DNA from: Streptomyces ficellus
GTDB lineage: Bacteria; Actinomycetota; Actinomycetes; Streptomycetales; Streptomycetaceae
Direction: 5' to 3'
Length of the DNA stretch: 64,000 bases
Assembly (NCBI RefSeq): GCF_009739905.1
Contig: NZ_CP034279.1
Coordinates: 2,852,001 to 2,916,000, forward strand
Shown here: piece after piece, positions 1 through 9,702 of the stretch
How positions within the stretch are numbered: position 1 is the first letter of the stretch
How the letters are laid out: each line of letters begins with the position of its first letter
Translations under genes and position numbers: made by a program
Notes under the pieces: generated by a model
Told to the model about the DNA's origin: nothing
Databases searched by the model: none
Seen by the model: only the letters and a program-made list of their open reading frames with translations

Positions 1-1074
<1,074 letters not shown>

Positions 1075-2172
1075 TCACGGCGACTCCGTGCAGCCCTTCG
1101 TGCCGCTCGCCAGCGTGGCGCAGGCCTCCGGCTCGGCGCCGTCGGCCGCGGCGACCATGGGCGTGTAGGCGTCCTTGTCGATCTTCACCGCGCCGTTCTG
1201 CGTCTCGCCGCCCGCGCTGATGGTGACCTTGTCGCCCGCCACCGCCTGGCTGATACGGGCCCAGGCCGCTCCGCACGTCTTGCTGTAGCGGACCTCGACC
1301 TTGCTGGTGCCGACCGTCGCCGAGGACGTCGTGGTGGCGAACTCGCCGCCGCAGCCCATGGCCTCCGGGTCCTGGCCCGTGCAGTCGTCGCCGCTGCACT
1401 TCACCCCGGCGGGCAGCGCCTTCGAGGCACTGGTGCTGGGGGTGGCCGACGGCGACTGGGCGACGTTCTTTCCGGGGTCGTCGTCGCCTCCGAGGCCGCC
1501 CAGGAGGACGGCGGCGGCTATCACCAGCAGGACGCCGACCACAGCGGCGACGATCATGGCCACCTTGCGCCCACCACCCCGCGGCGCGGAGGACGCGGGC
1601 GCGGGCTTCGGGGCGGGCGCCGCCGGGGAAGCGGCCGGGCCACGGCGGGCGGGCCCGTTGGGGCCACCGTCGGGCGGTATCACGGAAGGACGCCCGGCCC
1701 GGCCGGTGCCCTGCTCGGCCGCACGTCCCGCGGCCGGTCCCGTACCGCGGCCCGCGGCCGGGTCGGCGGAGCCGGGCCCCGGCGCCGCCTTCACCCGGGA
1801 CGAGCCGTCGGCGCCCGGGCCGGCCGTGCCGCCGAACTCACCCAGCGCGGCCCGGGCCTGCGAGATCCGTATGGCCTCCATCGTCATGTCGTGGCGCATC
1901 TCGGCGCGGCTCCAGGCGCGCTCCGCGAGCTCCCACATGGTCGTGAGGTGCATCGGGTTCGTCCCGGTCACCTCGGCGAGCGCGACGATCGCCCCCTTGG
2001 GCGCGAGAAGCCGCCCGTTCAGATAGCGCTCCCACGACGTCTTGCTGTAACCGGTGCGGTCCGAGACCGCGGCGACGCTCAGACCACTGCGGTCCACCAG
2101 CCGGCGCAGCTGACTCGCGAACTCCTTGACCTGCGGGTCGAGTTCTTCCGGTAGCGCCTTCCAACGAGGCAT
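1075..2172 (-). CDS. Membrane-anchored XRE-type HTH protein with DUF2690 domain
   Basis: The 365-residue protein has an N-terminal helix-turn-helix of the XRE type (about residues 15-72, with GLSVAAVSDRTGYSKTSWERYLNGR) and a further helix to ~115. A Pro/Ala/Gly-rich linker follows, then one membrane helix (about 204-226, KVAMIVAAVVGVLLVIAAAV) and a C-terminal extracytoplasmic domain of the DUF2690 type (about 257-365) with paired cysteines (CSGDDC, MGCGGEF, YSKTCGAAWA). This layout implies a cytoplasmic DNA-binding head tethered to the membrane with an outside sensor domain. The target is unknown. The start is ATG 2172 behind GGGGGAAGCA. The fold assignments are solid; a signalling role is inference. 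Confidence 0.85.
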   Translation of the reverse strand: MPRWKALPEELDPQVKEFASQLRRLVDRSGLSVAAVSDRTGYSKTSWERYLNGRLLAPKGAIVALAEVTGTNPMHLTTMWELAERAWSRAEMRHDMTMEAIRISQARAALGEFGGTAGPGADGSSRVKAAPGPGSADPAAGRGTGPAAGRAAEQGTGRAGRPSVIPPDGGPNGPARRGPAASPAAPAPKPAPASSAPRGGGRKVAMIVAAVVGVLLVIAAAVLLGGLGGDDDPGKNVAQSPSATPSTSASKALPAGVKCSGDDCTGQDPEAMGCGGEFATTTSSATVGTSKVEVRYSKTCGAAWARISQAVAGDKVTISAGGETQNGAVKIDKDAYTPMVAAADGAEPEACATLASGTKGCTESP

Positions 2173-2580
2173 TGCTTCCCCCTTGTCCCCCCGTACGTGC
2201 CTGATGTGCTCCCCGCGCTGCGTGCCCCCTGACGTCTCTCGGGGCTCGTGCGGAGTCCACCGGGAGGGATGCGCGGAGCCAGGATGTCAGTTCCTGAACC
2301 GGGGGCGCACGGGCGCATTCGGAACATGGGCGTGCCCCCTTACGCGCCCCTGTCCCGAGTGCCGCCCCAGTTTCGCATCCGTTGCGCGTCGATCACACCA
2401 TGCCGGAATGGTCACCTCCGTGCCACAGGCGCCGGACATGTATTGATCGGGCTTGGCGCGTGCATGACGCTCTTACGCAGGTCACGGCGCCCGTCCTGCT
2501 CGGGGGAGAGGACGGGCGCCGCGGCCGGGGTGCCGCGTGTCACACCACCGGTCGCGAGGCCGAGCAGGCGGGGCGACCGG
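2173..2580. other. Intergenic region between icd and the DUF2690 gene
   Basis: These 408 bases contain the leader of the DUF2690 gene next to 2172 and a hairpin near icd (listed separately). The middle is less GC-rich around 2375-2475 (for example CGGACATGTATTGATCGGG), which would suit a promoter, but I cannot assign -35 and -10 boxes with confidence. No gene is apparent. Confidence 0.5.
2486..2520 (-). terminator. Probable icd terminator hairpin
   Basis: Perfect 11-bp inverted repeat: GGCGCCCGTCC at 2486-2496 and GGACGGGCGCC at 2510-2520, with a 13-nt loop. It lies 60 bases past the icd stop codon. There is no clear T tract, as is usual in Streptomyces. Confidence 0.6.
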
Positions 2581-3819
2581 TCACATCGGTGCGAGCCCCA
2601 TCGACAGGGTCCGCTTCTGGACGGCGGTGTCGAGCACGTCGAGGAACTGCTCCGTGGTCAGCCACGGGTGGTCCGGGGAGATCAGCTCGGCCAGGTCCCG
2701 GGTCATCCGGCCGCTCTCGACCGTCTCGACGCAGACCTCCCACAGCGCCCGCGCGAACCCGGTCACCTCCGGCGTACCGTCCAGGGCACCGCGGTGCGCG
2801 AGGGCCCGGGTCCAGGCGAGGACCGACGCGACCGGGTTGGTCGAGGTGGACCGGCCCTGCTGGTGGCGGCGGTAGTGGCGGGTGACCGTGCCGTGCGCGG
2901 GCTCCGCCAGCAGGGTCCGTCCGTCGGGCGGCACCAGGACGTCGGTCGACAGCCCGGGCGAGCCGAAGCCCCCGGCGACGGCGCCGGACTGGACGTCCCC
3001 GTCGTAGTTCTTGCACGCCCAGACGCAACCGCCCTCCCCCTTCAGGACCGATGCGGCCATGTCCTCGACGAGGCGGTGTCCGTACGTCAGGCCCGCCGCG
3101 TCGTAGTCGGCCCGGAACTCGGCGTCGAACACCTCCTGGAAGACGTCCTTGAAGCGCCCGTCGTACCGCTTCAGGACCGTGTTCTTCGTCGCCAGGTACA
3201 CCGGGTAGCCGTGGGCCAGGCCGTAGCGGAAGGAGGCCCGCGCGAAGTCGCGGACCGACCGGTCGAGGTTGTACATCGACAGGGCGACGCCCGGGCCGGG
3301 GAACTCGTACACCTCCAGCTCGACCGGGTCGGAGCCGTCCTGCGGCGTGAAGGTCATGGTGAGCGTGCCGGGGCCGGGGACCTTGAGGTCGGTGGCGCGG
3401 TACTGGTCGCCGAAGGCGTGGCGGCCGACGACGACCGGCCGCGTCCAGCCCGGGACGCGCCGCGGCACGTTGCCCATGACGACCGGCTCGCGGAAGACCG
3501 CGCCGCCGCCGAGCACCTCGCGGACGGTGTCCCCCGGCGGGCGGTACATCGCCCTGAGCCCGAACTCCTCGACGCGCGCCTCGTCGGGCGTGACGGTGGG
3601 GCACTTGACGCCGACGCCGTGCTCCCCGACGGCTTCGGCCGCGTCGACGGTCACCCGGTCACGGGTGGCGTCGCGGTTCTGGATGCCCAGGTCGAAGTAC
3701 TTCAGGTCGACATCGAGGTACGGCAGGACCAGCCGGTCCCTGATGAACCGCCAGACGATGCGGGCCATCTCGTCACCGTCGAGCTCGACGACGGGGCGGG
3801 CAACCTTGATCTTGGACAT
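2581..3819 (-). CDS. icd: Isocitrate dehydrogenase (NADP type)
   Basis: Oxidative decarboxylation of isocitrate to 2-oxoglutarate in the TCA cycle. The 412-residue product opens with MSKIKVARPVVELDGDEMARIVW, the signature of the eukaryote-like homodimeric NADP-IDH subfamily (~405-415 residues). Other motifs are CPTVTPDEARVEEFGL, a substrate loop GGAVFREPV, WTRPVVVGRHAFGDQY and CKNYDGDVQSGAVAGGFGSPGLS. ATG 3819 was chosen over the in-frame ATG at 3867 because it begins the conserved N terminus and follows GAGAGGGAC at proper spacing. It stands alone, with a hairpin downstream. The family call is secure; the cofactor is inferred from the family. Confidence 0.95.
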   Translation of the reverse strand: MSKIKVARPVVELDGDEMARIVWRFIRDRLVLPYLDVDLKYFDLGIQNRDATRDRVTVDAAEAVGEHGVGVKCPTVTPDEARVEEFGLRAMYRPPGDTVREVLGGGAVFREPVVMGNVPRRVPGWTRPVVVGRHAFGDQYRATDLKVPGPGTLTMTFTPQDGSDPVELEVYEFPGPGVALSMYNLDRSVRDFARASFRYGLAHGYPVYLATKNTVLKRYDGRFKDVFQEVFDAEFRADYDAAGLTYGHRLVEDMAASVLKGEGGCVWACKNYDGDVQSGAVAGGFGSPGLSTDVLVPPDGRTLLAEPAHGTVTRHYRRHQQGRSTSTNPVASVLAWTRALAHRGALDGTPEVTGFARALWEVCVETVESGRMTRDLAELISPDHPWLTTEQFLDVLDTAVQKRTLSMGLAPM

Positions 3820-3976
3820 GAGGCGGTACGTCCCTCTCGCGCGGCGACGACATGTCTCTTTCGTCAAGGTAAGTCGCCGGGACGGACACCGCCCCGCGAC
3901 GCGCGGCGAGCCGCGGGTGGCGGGGCGGGGTCGCGAGAGTGGCGGGGCGGGCGTACGGCTCCGGGCGGGACCGGCC

Positions 3977-4579
3977 TCAGCGGACCGCGAACCGGACGGC
4001 GTCCTCGAGGAAGGGGATCTCCAGCCACGGGGACGGCTGGGTCATCAGCGCCAGCAGCACGATGCCCGTGCCGAGCACGCCGTACGCGGCCATGTCGGTG
4101 AAGCGCGACCGGACGGCGAGCATCCCCACGGAGGGCAGGGCGCGCCGTATGGCCGCACCGGTGAGCAGGGCGACGCCGATGAGCATCGTCCCGATGCGGG
4201 GCGCGTGCGGGAAGAGGTCGGACCCGACGATCAGCAACCCGAGCGCGGTCAGACCGAGCACGGTGAGCAGCGGCCACTGCCGCGCGGGCGCCGGAGCGTC
4301 CCCGGGCGCGGCCCGCCCGCCGCCCTCGGGGCGCGCGGTGTCCCGCGTGACGGTGGGCGGCCGCCGCGACCCGGAGCCGGGACGGCCCGTGGCCGCGGCG
4401 CGGGTGGACGGAGCCGCCGCGTCGGTCGGCGCGCCGGCCGTCGTACCGTCCGCCGTACCGTGCGAGCCGTCGGAGCCGTCAGCGGGACGACGGCCGCCTT
4501 CGCCGGCACCCGTGCCGGCACCGCCCTCGTCGGTCCCGGCCGGGGTGGCGGCGGAGTCGTCGTTCGCCCGTACACCCAT
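3977..4579 (-). CDS. DUF3017 membrane protein
   Basis: The 200-residue protein has an acidic, Ala/Gly/Thr-rich cytoplasmic N-terminal half (about 1-100), then three hydrophobic segments (LLTVLGLTALGLLIVG, IGTMLIGVALLTGAAI, GVLGTGIVLLALM) typical of DUF3017. It lies 24 bases downstream of folD on the same strand and is probably co-transcribed with it, a pairing I recall as conserved in Streptomyces. The start is ATG 4579 behind GAAAGAGGG. The function is unknown. The membrane location is clear from the sequence. Confidence 0.85.
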   Translation of the reverse strand: MGVRANDDSAATPAGTDEGGAGTGAGEGGRRPADGSDGSHGTADGTTAGAPTDAAAPSTRAAATGRPGSGSRRPPTVTRDTARPEGGGRAAPGDAPAPARQWPLLTVLGLTALGLLIVGSDLFPHAPRIGTMLIGVALLTGAAIRRALPSVGMLAVRSRFTDMAAYGVLGTGIVLLALMTQPSPWLEIPFLEDAVRFAVR

Positions 4580-4603
4580 GGGGTCGCCCTCTTTCGGTCC
4601 GGC

Positions 4604-5470
4604 TCAGCTCGCGGTGGCGGCAGCGGCGCGCTCGGCCGCCTCGACGACGTTGACCAGCAGCTGGGCCCGCGTCATCGGGCCGACGCCGCCCGGGTTCGGG
4701 GCGCGCCAGCCGGCGACCTCGTTGACGCCCGGGTGCACGTCGCCCATGATCTTTCCGCTCTCGTCACGGCTGACGCCCACGTCCAGCACCGCCGCGCCCG
4801 GCTTGACGTCCTCGGGCTTGATCAGGTGCGGTACGCCCGCCGCGGCGACGATGATGTCGGCCCGCCGCAGGTGCGCGGAGAGGTCCCGCGTACCGGTGTG
4901 GCACTGCGTGACCGTCGCGTTCTCCGACTTGCGGGTGAGGAGCAGCGGCATCGGGCGCCCGATGGTCGTACCGCGGCCGACGACCACGACCTCGGCGCCG
5001 CGGATCTCGACGCCGTGGGCGCGCAGCAGTGTGATGATGCCGTTGGGCGTGCAGGGCAGCGGCGCGGGCTCGTTGAGCACCAGACGGCCGAGGTTCATCG
5101 GGTGCAGCCCGTCCGCGTCCTTGGCGGGGTCCATGAGTTCGAGGATGCGGTTCTCGTCGATGCCCTTGGGGAGCGGGAGCTGCACGATGTAGCCGGTGCA
5201 GGCGGGGTCCTCGTTCAGTTCGCGGACGACCGCCTCGATCTCGTCCTGCGTGGCGGTGGCGGGCAGTTCGCGCTGGATGGAGGCGATGCCCACCTGCGCG
5301 CAGTCGCGGTGCTTGCCCGCGACGTACTTCTGGCTGCCCGGGTCGTCGCCGACCAGGATGGTGCCGAGGCCGGGGGTGATGCCCTGGGCCTTGAGGTCCG
5401 CCACGCGGGCGGTCAGGTCGGACTTGATCGCGGCGGCGGTGGCCTTGCCATCGAGAATCTGGGCGGTCAT
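4604..5470 (-). CDS. folD: Methylene-THF dehydrogenase/cyclohydrolase FolD
   Basis: Bifunctional cytoplasmic enzyme that interconverts 5,10-methylene-THF and 10-formyl-THF, the one-carbon donor used by PurN and PurH nearby. The 288-residue product shows the FolD signatures: [17 protein letters not shown] (YxxxK, catalytic Lys), [31 protein letters not shown] and the nucleotide-binding stretch [17 protein letters not shown] followed by [17 protein letters not shown] 5470 gives the family length (~284) and the conserved opening MTAQILDGK; an upstream in-frame start at 5581 adds 37 unconserved residues. DUF3017 follows 24 bases downstream. Confidence 0.97.
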   Translation of the reverse strand: MTAQILDGKATAAAIKSDLTARVADLKAQGITPGLGTILVGDDPGSQKYVAGKHRDCAQVGIASIQRELPATATQDEIEAVVRELNEDPACTGYIVQLPLPKGIDENRILELMDPAKDADGLHPMNLGRLVLNEPAPLPCTPNGIITLLRAHGVEIRGAEVVVVGRGTTIGRPMPLLLTRKSENATVTQCHTGTRDLSAHLRRADIIVAAAGVPHLIKPEDVKPGAAVLDVGVSRDESGKIMGDVHPGVNEVAGWRAPNPGGVGPMTRAQLLVNVVEAAERAAAATAS

Positions 5471-5738
5471 GTGCCCATCCTCGCGGATGACCCCGCCCCG
5501 GTTCCAATTCGCGTGCGCCCCGCCGTGCGCCCACGCCCCCGGCAAACCTCCGGCGCCCGTCCGGGGAGGTTGCACTTGCACAACACTCTGTTATTCCGAC
5601 TGGACAAAAAGTCGACGGTACGACGACGATGATCCGCGCAGTGCCGCGGGCAGTGCCGGGGGGCAAAACCGCTCAAAGTACGTGAAGTTCCTCCGCGCGG
5701 GCCGCGCCGTCCCCGCACATCAACGGAGGAAACCCGCC

Positions 5739-6329
5739 ATGAGCTTCGGCGACCCGAACAATCCTTACGGCCAGCAGGGCCAGCCCCAGCAGCCCGGTTA
5801 CGGCTACCCCCAGCAGGGCCAGCCCCAGCAGCCCGGCTACGGCTACCCGGCCGCCCCGCCCCCGCCCCCCGCCTACGGCGGCGGTTACCCGGGCGGCGCC
5901 CCGATGACGATGCCGGGCCTGATGCAGACGGCGCGCGTCCTGCTCTTCATCGTCGCGGGCCTCCAGATCATCGGCGGCATCATCGCCGCCATCGCGATCG
6001 CGGCCGCGCAGGACGTCGCCAACTCGGCCGGCGTCGGCGAGGAGGCCAGCGTCTTCGCCGGTCTCGGCTTCGTCATCGTCCTGATCCTGATCGCCTTCGC
6101 CGTGTGGGCGATCATCCTGGGTGCCAAGTTCTCCAAGGGCGGCAACGGCGTCCGGGTGGCGACCATCGTCTACTCCGCGCTGTTCATCCTGCTGAGCCTG
6201 GGCAACTTCGCCAACGGCACGGCCAGCGCGGCGGTCGGCGGCATCATCGGTCTGGCCATCGGCGGCATCATCCTCGCCTCCATGGTCAACAGCAGCGCCA
6301 CCGCGTGGTTCAACCGCCCGCGCTACTGA
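5739..6329 (+). CDS. Proline/glutamine-rich small membrane protein
   Basis: The 196-residue protein has an N-terminal tail of about 50 residues carrying the direct repeat GYGYPQQGQPQQP (two copies, residues ~15-40). Four hydrophobic helices follow, separated by short loops (LLFIVAGLQIIGGIIAAIAIA, FVIVLILIAFAVWAIILG, IVYSALFILLSLGNF, IIGLAIGGIILASM). It starts at ATG 5739 behind a strong site (CAACGGAGGAAACCCGCC). Such Tyr/Pro/Gln tails on four-helix membrane proteins are common in actinobacteria and have no agreed function. It is monocistronic, with a strong bidirectional hairpin downstream. Confidence 0.88.
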   Translation: MSFGDPNNPYGQQGQPQQPGYGYPQQGQPQQPGYGYPAAPPPPPAYGGGYPGGAPMTMPGLMQTARVLLFIVAGLQIIGGIIAAIAIAAAQDVANSAGVGEEASVFAGLGFVIVLILIAFAVWAIILGAKFSKGGNGVRVATIVYSALFILLSLGNFANGTASAAVGGIIGLAIGGIILASMVNSSATAWFNRPRY

Positions 6330-6346
6330 TACGCGCGCCTCACGCA

Positions 6347-6390
6347 CGAAGGCCGTAACACCCGCTTCGCGGCGGGGGTTACGGCCTTCG
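6347..6390. terminator. Bidirectional terminator between convergent genes
   Basis: Perfect 13-bp inverted repeat CGAAGGCCGTAAC (6347-6359) and GTTACGGCCTTCG (6378-6390), with a further CCCGC/GCGGG inner stem. It lies between the plus-strand membrane protein (stop 6329) and purH (stop 6430), so it can serve both transcripts. Confidence 0.9.
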
Positions 6391-6429
6391 GCCGTTCACC
6401 GGGTCGGTCGTCCCGGTCAGTCGCCCGGG

Positions 6430-7983
6430 TCAGTGGAAGAAGTGGCGCGTGCCGGTGAAGTACATCGTCACGCCCGCCTTCTTCGCCGCCTCGACGACCA
6501 GCTCGTCGCGGACGGAACCGCCCGGCTGGACCACGGCCTTGACGCCCGCCGCGGTGAGGATCTCCAGGCCGTCGGGGAAGGGGAAGAACGCGTCGGACGC
6601 GGCGTACGAGCCACGGGCCCGCTCCTCGCCGGCCCGCTCGACGGCGAGCTTGGCGCTGTCGACGCGGTTGACCTGGCCCATGCCGACGCCGACGCTGGCG
6701 CCGTCCTTGGCGAGCAGGATGGCGTTGGACTTGACGGCGCGGCAGGCCTTCCAGGCGAAGGACAACTCGGCCAGTTCGGCCGGGGACAGCGCCTCGCCGG
6801 TGGCGAGGGTCCAGTTGGCCGGGTCGTCGCCGTCGGCCTGGAGGCGGTCGGTGACCTGGAGCAGCGCGCCGCCGTCGATGGGCTTGACCTCGACGTGGCC
6901 CGCGGGGGCGCCCTCGGCGCGCAGCACGCGGATGTTCTTCTTGCGGGCCAGCACCTCGACCGCGCCGTCCTCGTAGCCGGGGGCGACGATGACCTCGGTG
7001 AAGATCTCGGCGACCTGCTCGGCCATCGCCACCGACACCGGGCGGTTGACCGCGATCACACCGCCGAACGCGGAGAGCGGGTCGCAGGCGTGGGCCTTGC
7101 GGTGCGCCTCGGCGACGTCGGCGCCGACCGCGATGCCGCACGGGTTGGCGTGCTTGATGATCGCGACGCACGGCTCGTCGTGGTCGTACGCGGCCCGGCG
7201 CGCGGCGTCGGTGTCCGTGTAGTTGTTGTACGACATCTCCTTGCCGTGCAGCTGCTCGGCCTGCGCGAGACCGCCGGTGCCGTCGACGTACAGCGCGGCA
7301 CCCTGGTGCGGGTTCTCGCCGTAGCGCAGGACGTTGCTCCGGGTGTACGTCGTGCCGGCGAAGTCGGGGAAGCCGCTGGCGTCGGCGGCGGCGTACTCGT
7401 CGGCGAACCAGGCGGCGACGGCGACGTCGTACGCGGCGGTGTGCTGGAACGCCTCCGCGGCCAGGCGCTTGCGGGCGGTCAGGTCGAAACCGCCCGCCCT
7501 GACGGCGTCGAGGACGTCGCCGTACCGGGCCGGGGAGGTGACCACGGCGACGGAGGGGTGGTTCTTGGCGGCGGCGCGGACCATGGACGGGCCGCCGATG
7601 TCGATCTGCTCGACGCACTCGTCGGGCGTCGCCCCCGAGGCGACCGTCTCGCGGAACGGGTACAGGTTCACCACGACCAGCTCGAACGGCTCCACGCCCA
7701 GCTCGGTGAGCTGCTCGCGGTGCGCGTCCAGGCGCAGGTCGGCGAGGATGCCGGCGTGCACGCGCGGGTGCAGGGTCTTGACGCGGCCGTCCAGGCACTC
7801 GGGGAAGCCGGTCAGCTCCTCGACCTTGGTGACCGGCACACCCGCGCCGGCGATCCTCGCGGCGGTGGAGCCGGTGGAGACCAGCTCGACGCCGCCTTCG
7901 TGCAGCCCTCGGGCGAGCTCCTCGAGCCCCGTCTTGTCGTAGACACTGATCAACGCTCGACGGATGGGCTTATTCACCGACAT
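6430..7983 (-). CDS. purH: Bifunctional AICAR transformylase/IMP cyclohydrolase PurH
   Basis: Catalyses the last two steps of IMP synthesis, using 10-formyl-THF. The 517-residue protein has the IMP cyclohydrolase (MGS-like) domain first ([58 protein letters not shown]). The AICAR transformylase domain follows ([49 protein letters not shown]) and it ends [14 protein letters not shown] 7983 ([11 protein letters not shown]) gives the conserved N terminus and lies inside the 3' end of purN, which indicates translational coupling. A strong terminator follows. Confidence 0.97.
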   Translation of the reverse strand: MSVNKPIRRALISVYDKTGLEELARGLHEGGVELVSTGSTAARIAGAGVPVTKVEELTGFPECLDGRVKTLHPRVHAGILADLRLDAHREQLTELGVEPFELVVVNLYPFRETVASGATPDECVEQIDIGGPSMVRAAAKNHPSVAVVTSPARYGDVLDAVRAGGFDLTARKRLAAEAFQHTAAYDVAVAAWFADEYAAADASGFPDFAGTTYTRSNVLRYGENPHQGAALYVDGTGGLAQAEQLHGKEMSYNNYTDTDAARRAAYDHDEPCVAIIKHANPCGIAVGADVAEAHRKAHACDPLSAFGGVIAVNRPVSVAMAEQVAEIFTEVIVAPGYEDGAVEVLARKKNIRVLRAEGAPAGHVEVKPIDGGALLQVTDRLQADGDDPANWTLATGEALSPAELAELSFAWKACRAVKSNAILLAKDGASVGVGMGQVNRVDSAKLAVERAGEERARGSYAASDAFFPFPDGLEILTAAGVKAVVQPGGSVRDELVVEAAKKAGVTMYFTGTRHFFH

Positions 7984-8596
7984 GAACCTTTCGTCCCTCA
8001 ATGCGGTAGCCGTGCCGGGCCAGACGCCCCACGACCTCGACGAGCAGCGCGCGCTCGACTTCCTTGATGCGCTCGTGGAGAGCGGCTTCGCCCTCCTCCG
8101 AGTCCTCTTCCACGACCTCCACCGCGCCCTGGGCGATGATCGGGCCGGTGTCGACGCCGTCGTCGACGAAGTGGACGGTGCATCCGGTGACCTTCACGCC
8201 GTGCGCGAGCGCGTCCCGCACTCCGTGGGCACCGGGAAAACTGGGCAGCAGGGCCGGGTGGGTGTTGACGATCCGGCCGCCGAAGCGGGCCAGGAACTCC
8301 CTGCCCAGGATCTTCATGAACCCGGCCGAGACGACGAGGTCCGGCTCGTACGCGGCGGTGGCCTCCGTCAGCGCGTGGTCCCACTCGTCGCGGGTGGCGT
8401 GGTCCTTCACCCGGCACACGAAGGTGGGCAGCCCGGCACGCTCCGCCCGCTCCAGACCCGCGATGCCGTCGCGGTCGGCACCGACGGCGACGATCTCCGC
8501 ACCGAAGCCGTGCGGATCGGCGGCGATGGCGTCGAGGAGAGCTTGCAGGTTCGTCCCTGATCCGGAGACCAGGACGACGAGGCGGGCGGCAGCCAC
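7970..8596 (-). CDS. purN: Phosphoribosylglycinamide formyltransferase PurN
   Basis: Transfers the formyl group from 10-formyl-THF to GAR, the third step of purine synthesis. The 208-residue product carries the PurN motifs [19 protein letters not shown], the catalytic stretch [24 protein letters not shown] (Asn-His) and [18 protein letters not shown] (Asp). The start is GTG 8596, behind AAAAGGG, at the conserved [14 protein letters not shown]; longer in-frame starts run into low-complexity antisense of the neighbouring gene. The stop codon (7970-7972) lies beyond the purH start, giving a 14-nt overlap. Confidence 0.96.
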   Translation of the reverse strand: MAAARLVVLVSGSGTNLQALLDAIAADPHGFGAEIVAVGADRDGIAGLERAERAGLPTFVCRVKDHATRDEWDHALTEATAAYEPDLVVSAGFMKILGREFLARFGGRIVNTHPALLPSFPGAHGVRDALAHGVKVTGCTVHFVDDGVDTGPIIAQGAVEVVEEDSEEGEAALHERIKEVERALLVEVVGRLARHGYRIEGRKVHVGE

Positions 8597-8707
8597 GGGG
8601 AAACCCTTTTCGCGTTGCTTTGTATGGTCGTACGAATGAATCGGGCCCCTCGATACGGGGAACTCTACGAGAGAGCCGACCGTCAGCAACGATACCGGCA
8701 CACCGAG

Positions 8708-8730
8708 CCGCCCCCACGGGACGGGGGCGG
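8708..8730. other. GC hairpin in the purN / membrane-protein divergent region
   Basis: CCGCCCCC (8708-8715) and GGGGGCGG (8723-8730) form an 8-bp stem with a 7-nt loop in the 249-base region between divergent purN (start 8596) and the gene starting at 8846. No gene ends here, so it is not an obvious terminator. It may be a leader structure or chance in GC-rich sequence. Confidence 0.3.
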
Positions 8731-8845
8731 GGCCGGGGGGTAGCGTCTGAGGCAGGGCCGTCCCCGAACGGACGGACACGACGACACGAGACCCCCGCCC
8801 GCGCAGTCGCGCCGATCCGGGGTCTGAGGGGAAGACGTTCACCAC

Positions 8846-9673
8846 ATGCCGGACCGACGCCGCCGCACGGCCATCCACCTCCTGCCGCGGGAACGCCAGT
8901 CCACGGAGCCCAGGGACGAGAACAATCCGTTCGCGCCGCCGCCGGAGGGCAGGCCGGACCAGCCCTGGCAGCCGCGTCGTCCCCCGGGCGACGACGGCGA
9001 CCGCGACGGGTCCTCGCAGGGCTCCGACGGCTCCTCCGGGGAACCGGGGCGGGACCGCCCGGCCTGGGGCGGCCAGTGGAGCCCGCGGCAGCCGGGGCGC
9101 TCCTCCGGCGGCTTCGGCAACCGCCCGAGCGGTGACCAGCCGGGCGGCGGCCGGCGCGGGCCCGAGACGCCCGCCCCGCGCTGGGACCCGACCGACCCGG
9201 CGCAGCGGCGTGCGCGGTACGCGCTGCTGGCGGGCATGTGGGCGTTCTTCTTCGCGATCTTCGACTTCCCGGAGATCGGCCTGCTGCTGGGCGCCCTGGC
9301 GCTGTACTGGGGCATCAGCTCCCTGCGCGGCAAGGCCCGCCCCGCCGGCGCCCGGACCGCCGCGGCCGGCGACGCCGCCGGGTCCCGCGGCGGCGCCCTG
9401 ACCGGAGCCGCGGGCACCCCCGGGGCTCCCGGCGCCGCCGCCACCGCCGGCGGCCCGCAGGCCGGCACCGGCCGCCCGCAGACGACCGCCGCGGTGAGCG
9501 GCCTGGTCACGGCGGCGCTCGCGCTGATGATCGTGGCGGCGACGTTCACCATCCAGCTCGTCTACCGCGACTACTACGCGTGCGTGGACGACGCCCTGAC
9601 CAAGACGGGCCAGCTGTCCTGCAACCAGATGCTCCCGGAGCCGCTGCGCGACGTCTTCGGCGTCCAGGAGTGA
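8846..9673 (+). CDS. Two-helix membrane protein with disordered segments
   Basis: The 275-residue protein has a hydrophilic Arg/Gly/Pro/Asp-rich N-terminal region (1-~120), a hydrophobic hairpin (about 128-160: YALLAGMWAFFFAIFDFPEIGLLLGALALYWGISSL read in two parts), an Ala/Gly-rich linker, a second helix (GLVTAALALMIVAATFTIQLVY) and a short extracytoplasmic tail with two cysteines (YYACVDDALTKTGQLSC). It is conserved next to purN in Streptomyces as far as I recall. ATG 8846 follows GAGGGGAAG at 11 bases. I do not recognise a functional family. Confidence 0.8.
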   Translation: MPDRRRRTAIHLLPRERQSTEPRDENNPFAPPPEGRPDQPWQPRRPPGDDGDRDGSSQGSDGSSGEPGRDRPAWGGQWSPRQPGRSSGGFGNRPSGDQPGGGRRGPETPAPRWDPTDPAQRRARYALLAGMWAFFFAIFDFPEIGLLLGALALYWGISSLRGKARPAGARTAAAGDAAGSRGGALTGAAGTPGAPGAAATAGGPQAGTGRPQTTAAVSGLVTAALALMIVAATFTIQLVYRDYYACVDDALTKTGQLSCNQMLPEPLRDVFGVQE

Positions 9674-9702
9674 CGAGTGGTGTGACGGTGTGACGGCCTG
9701 AA

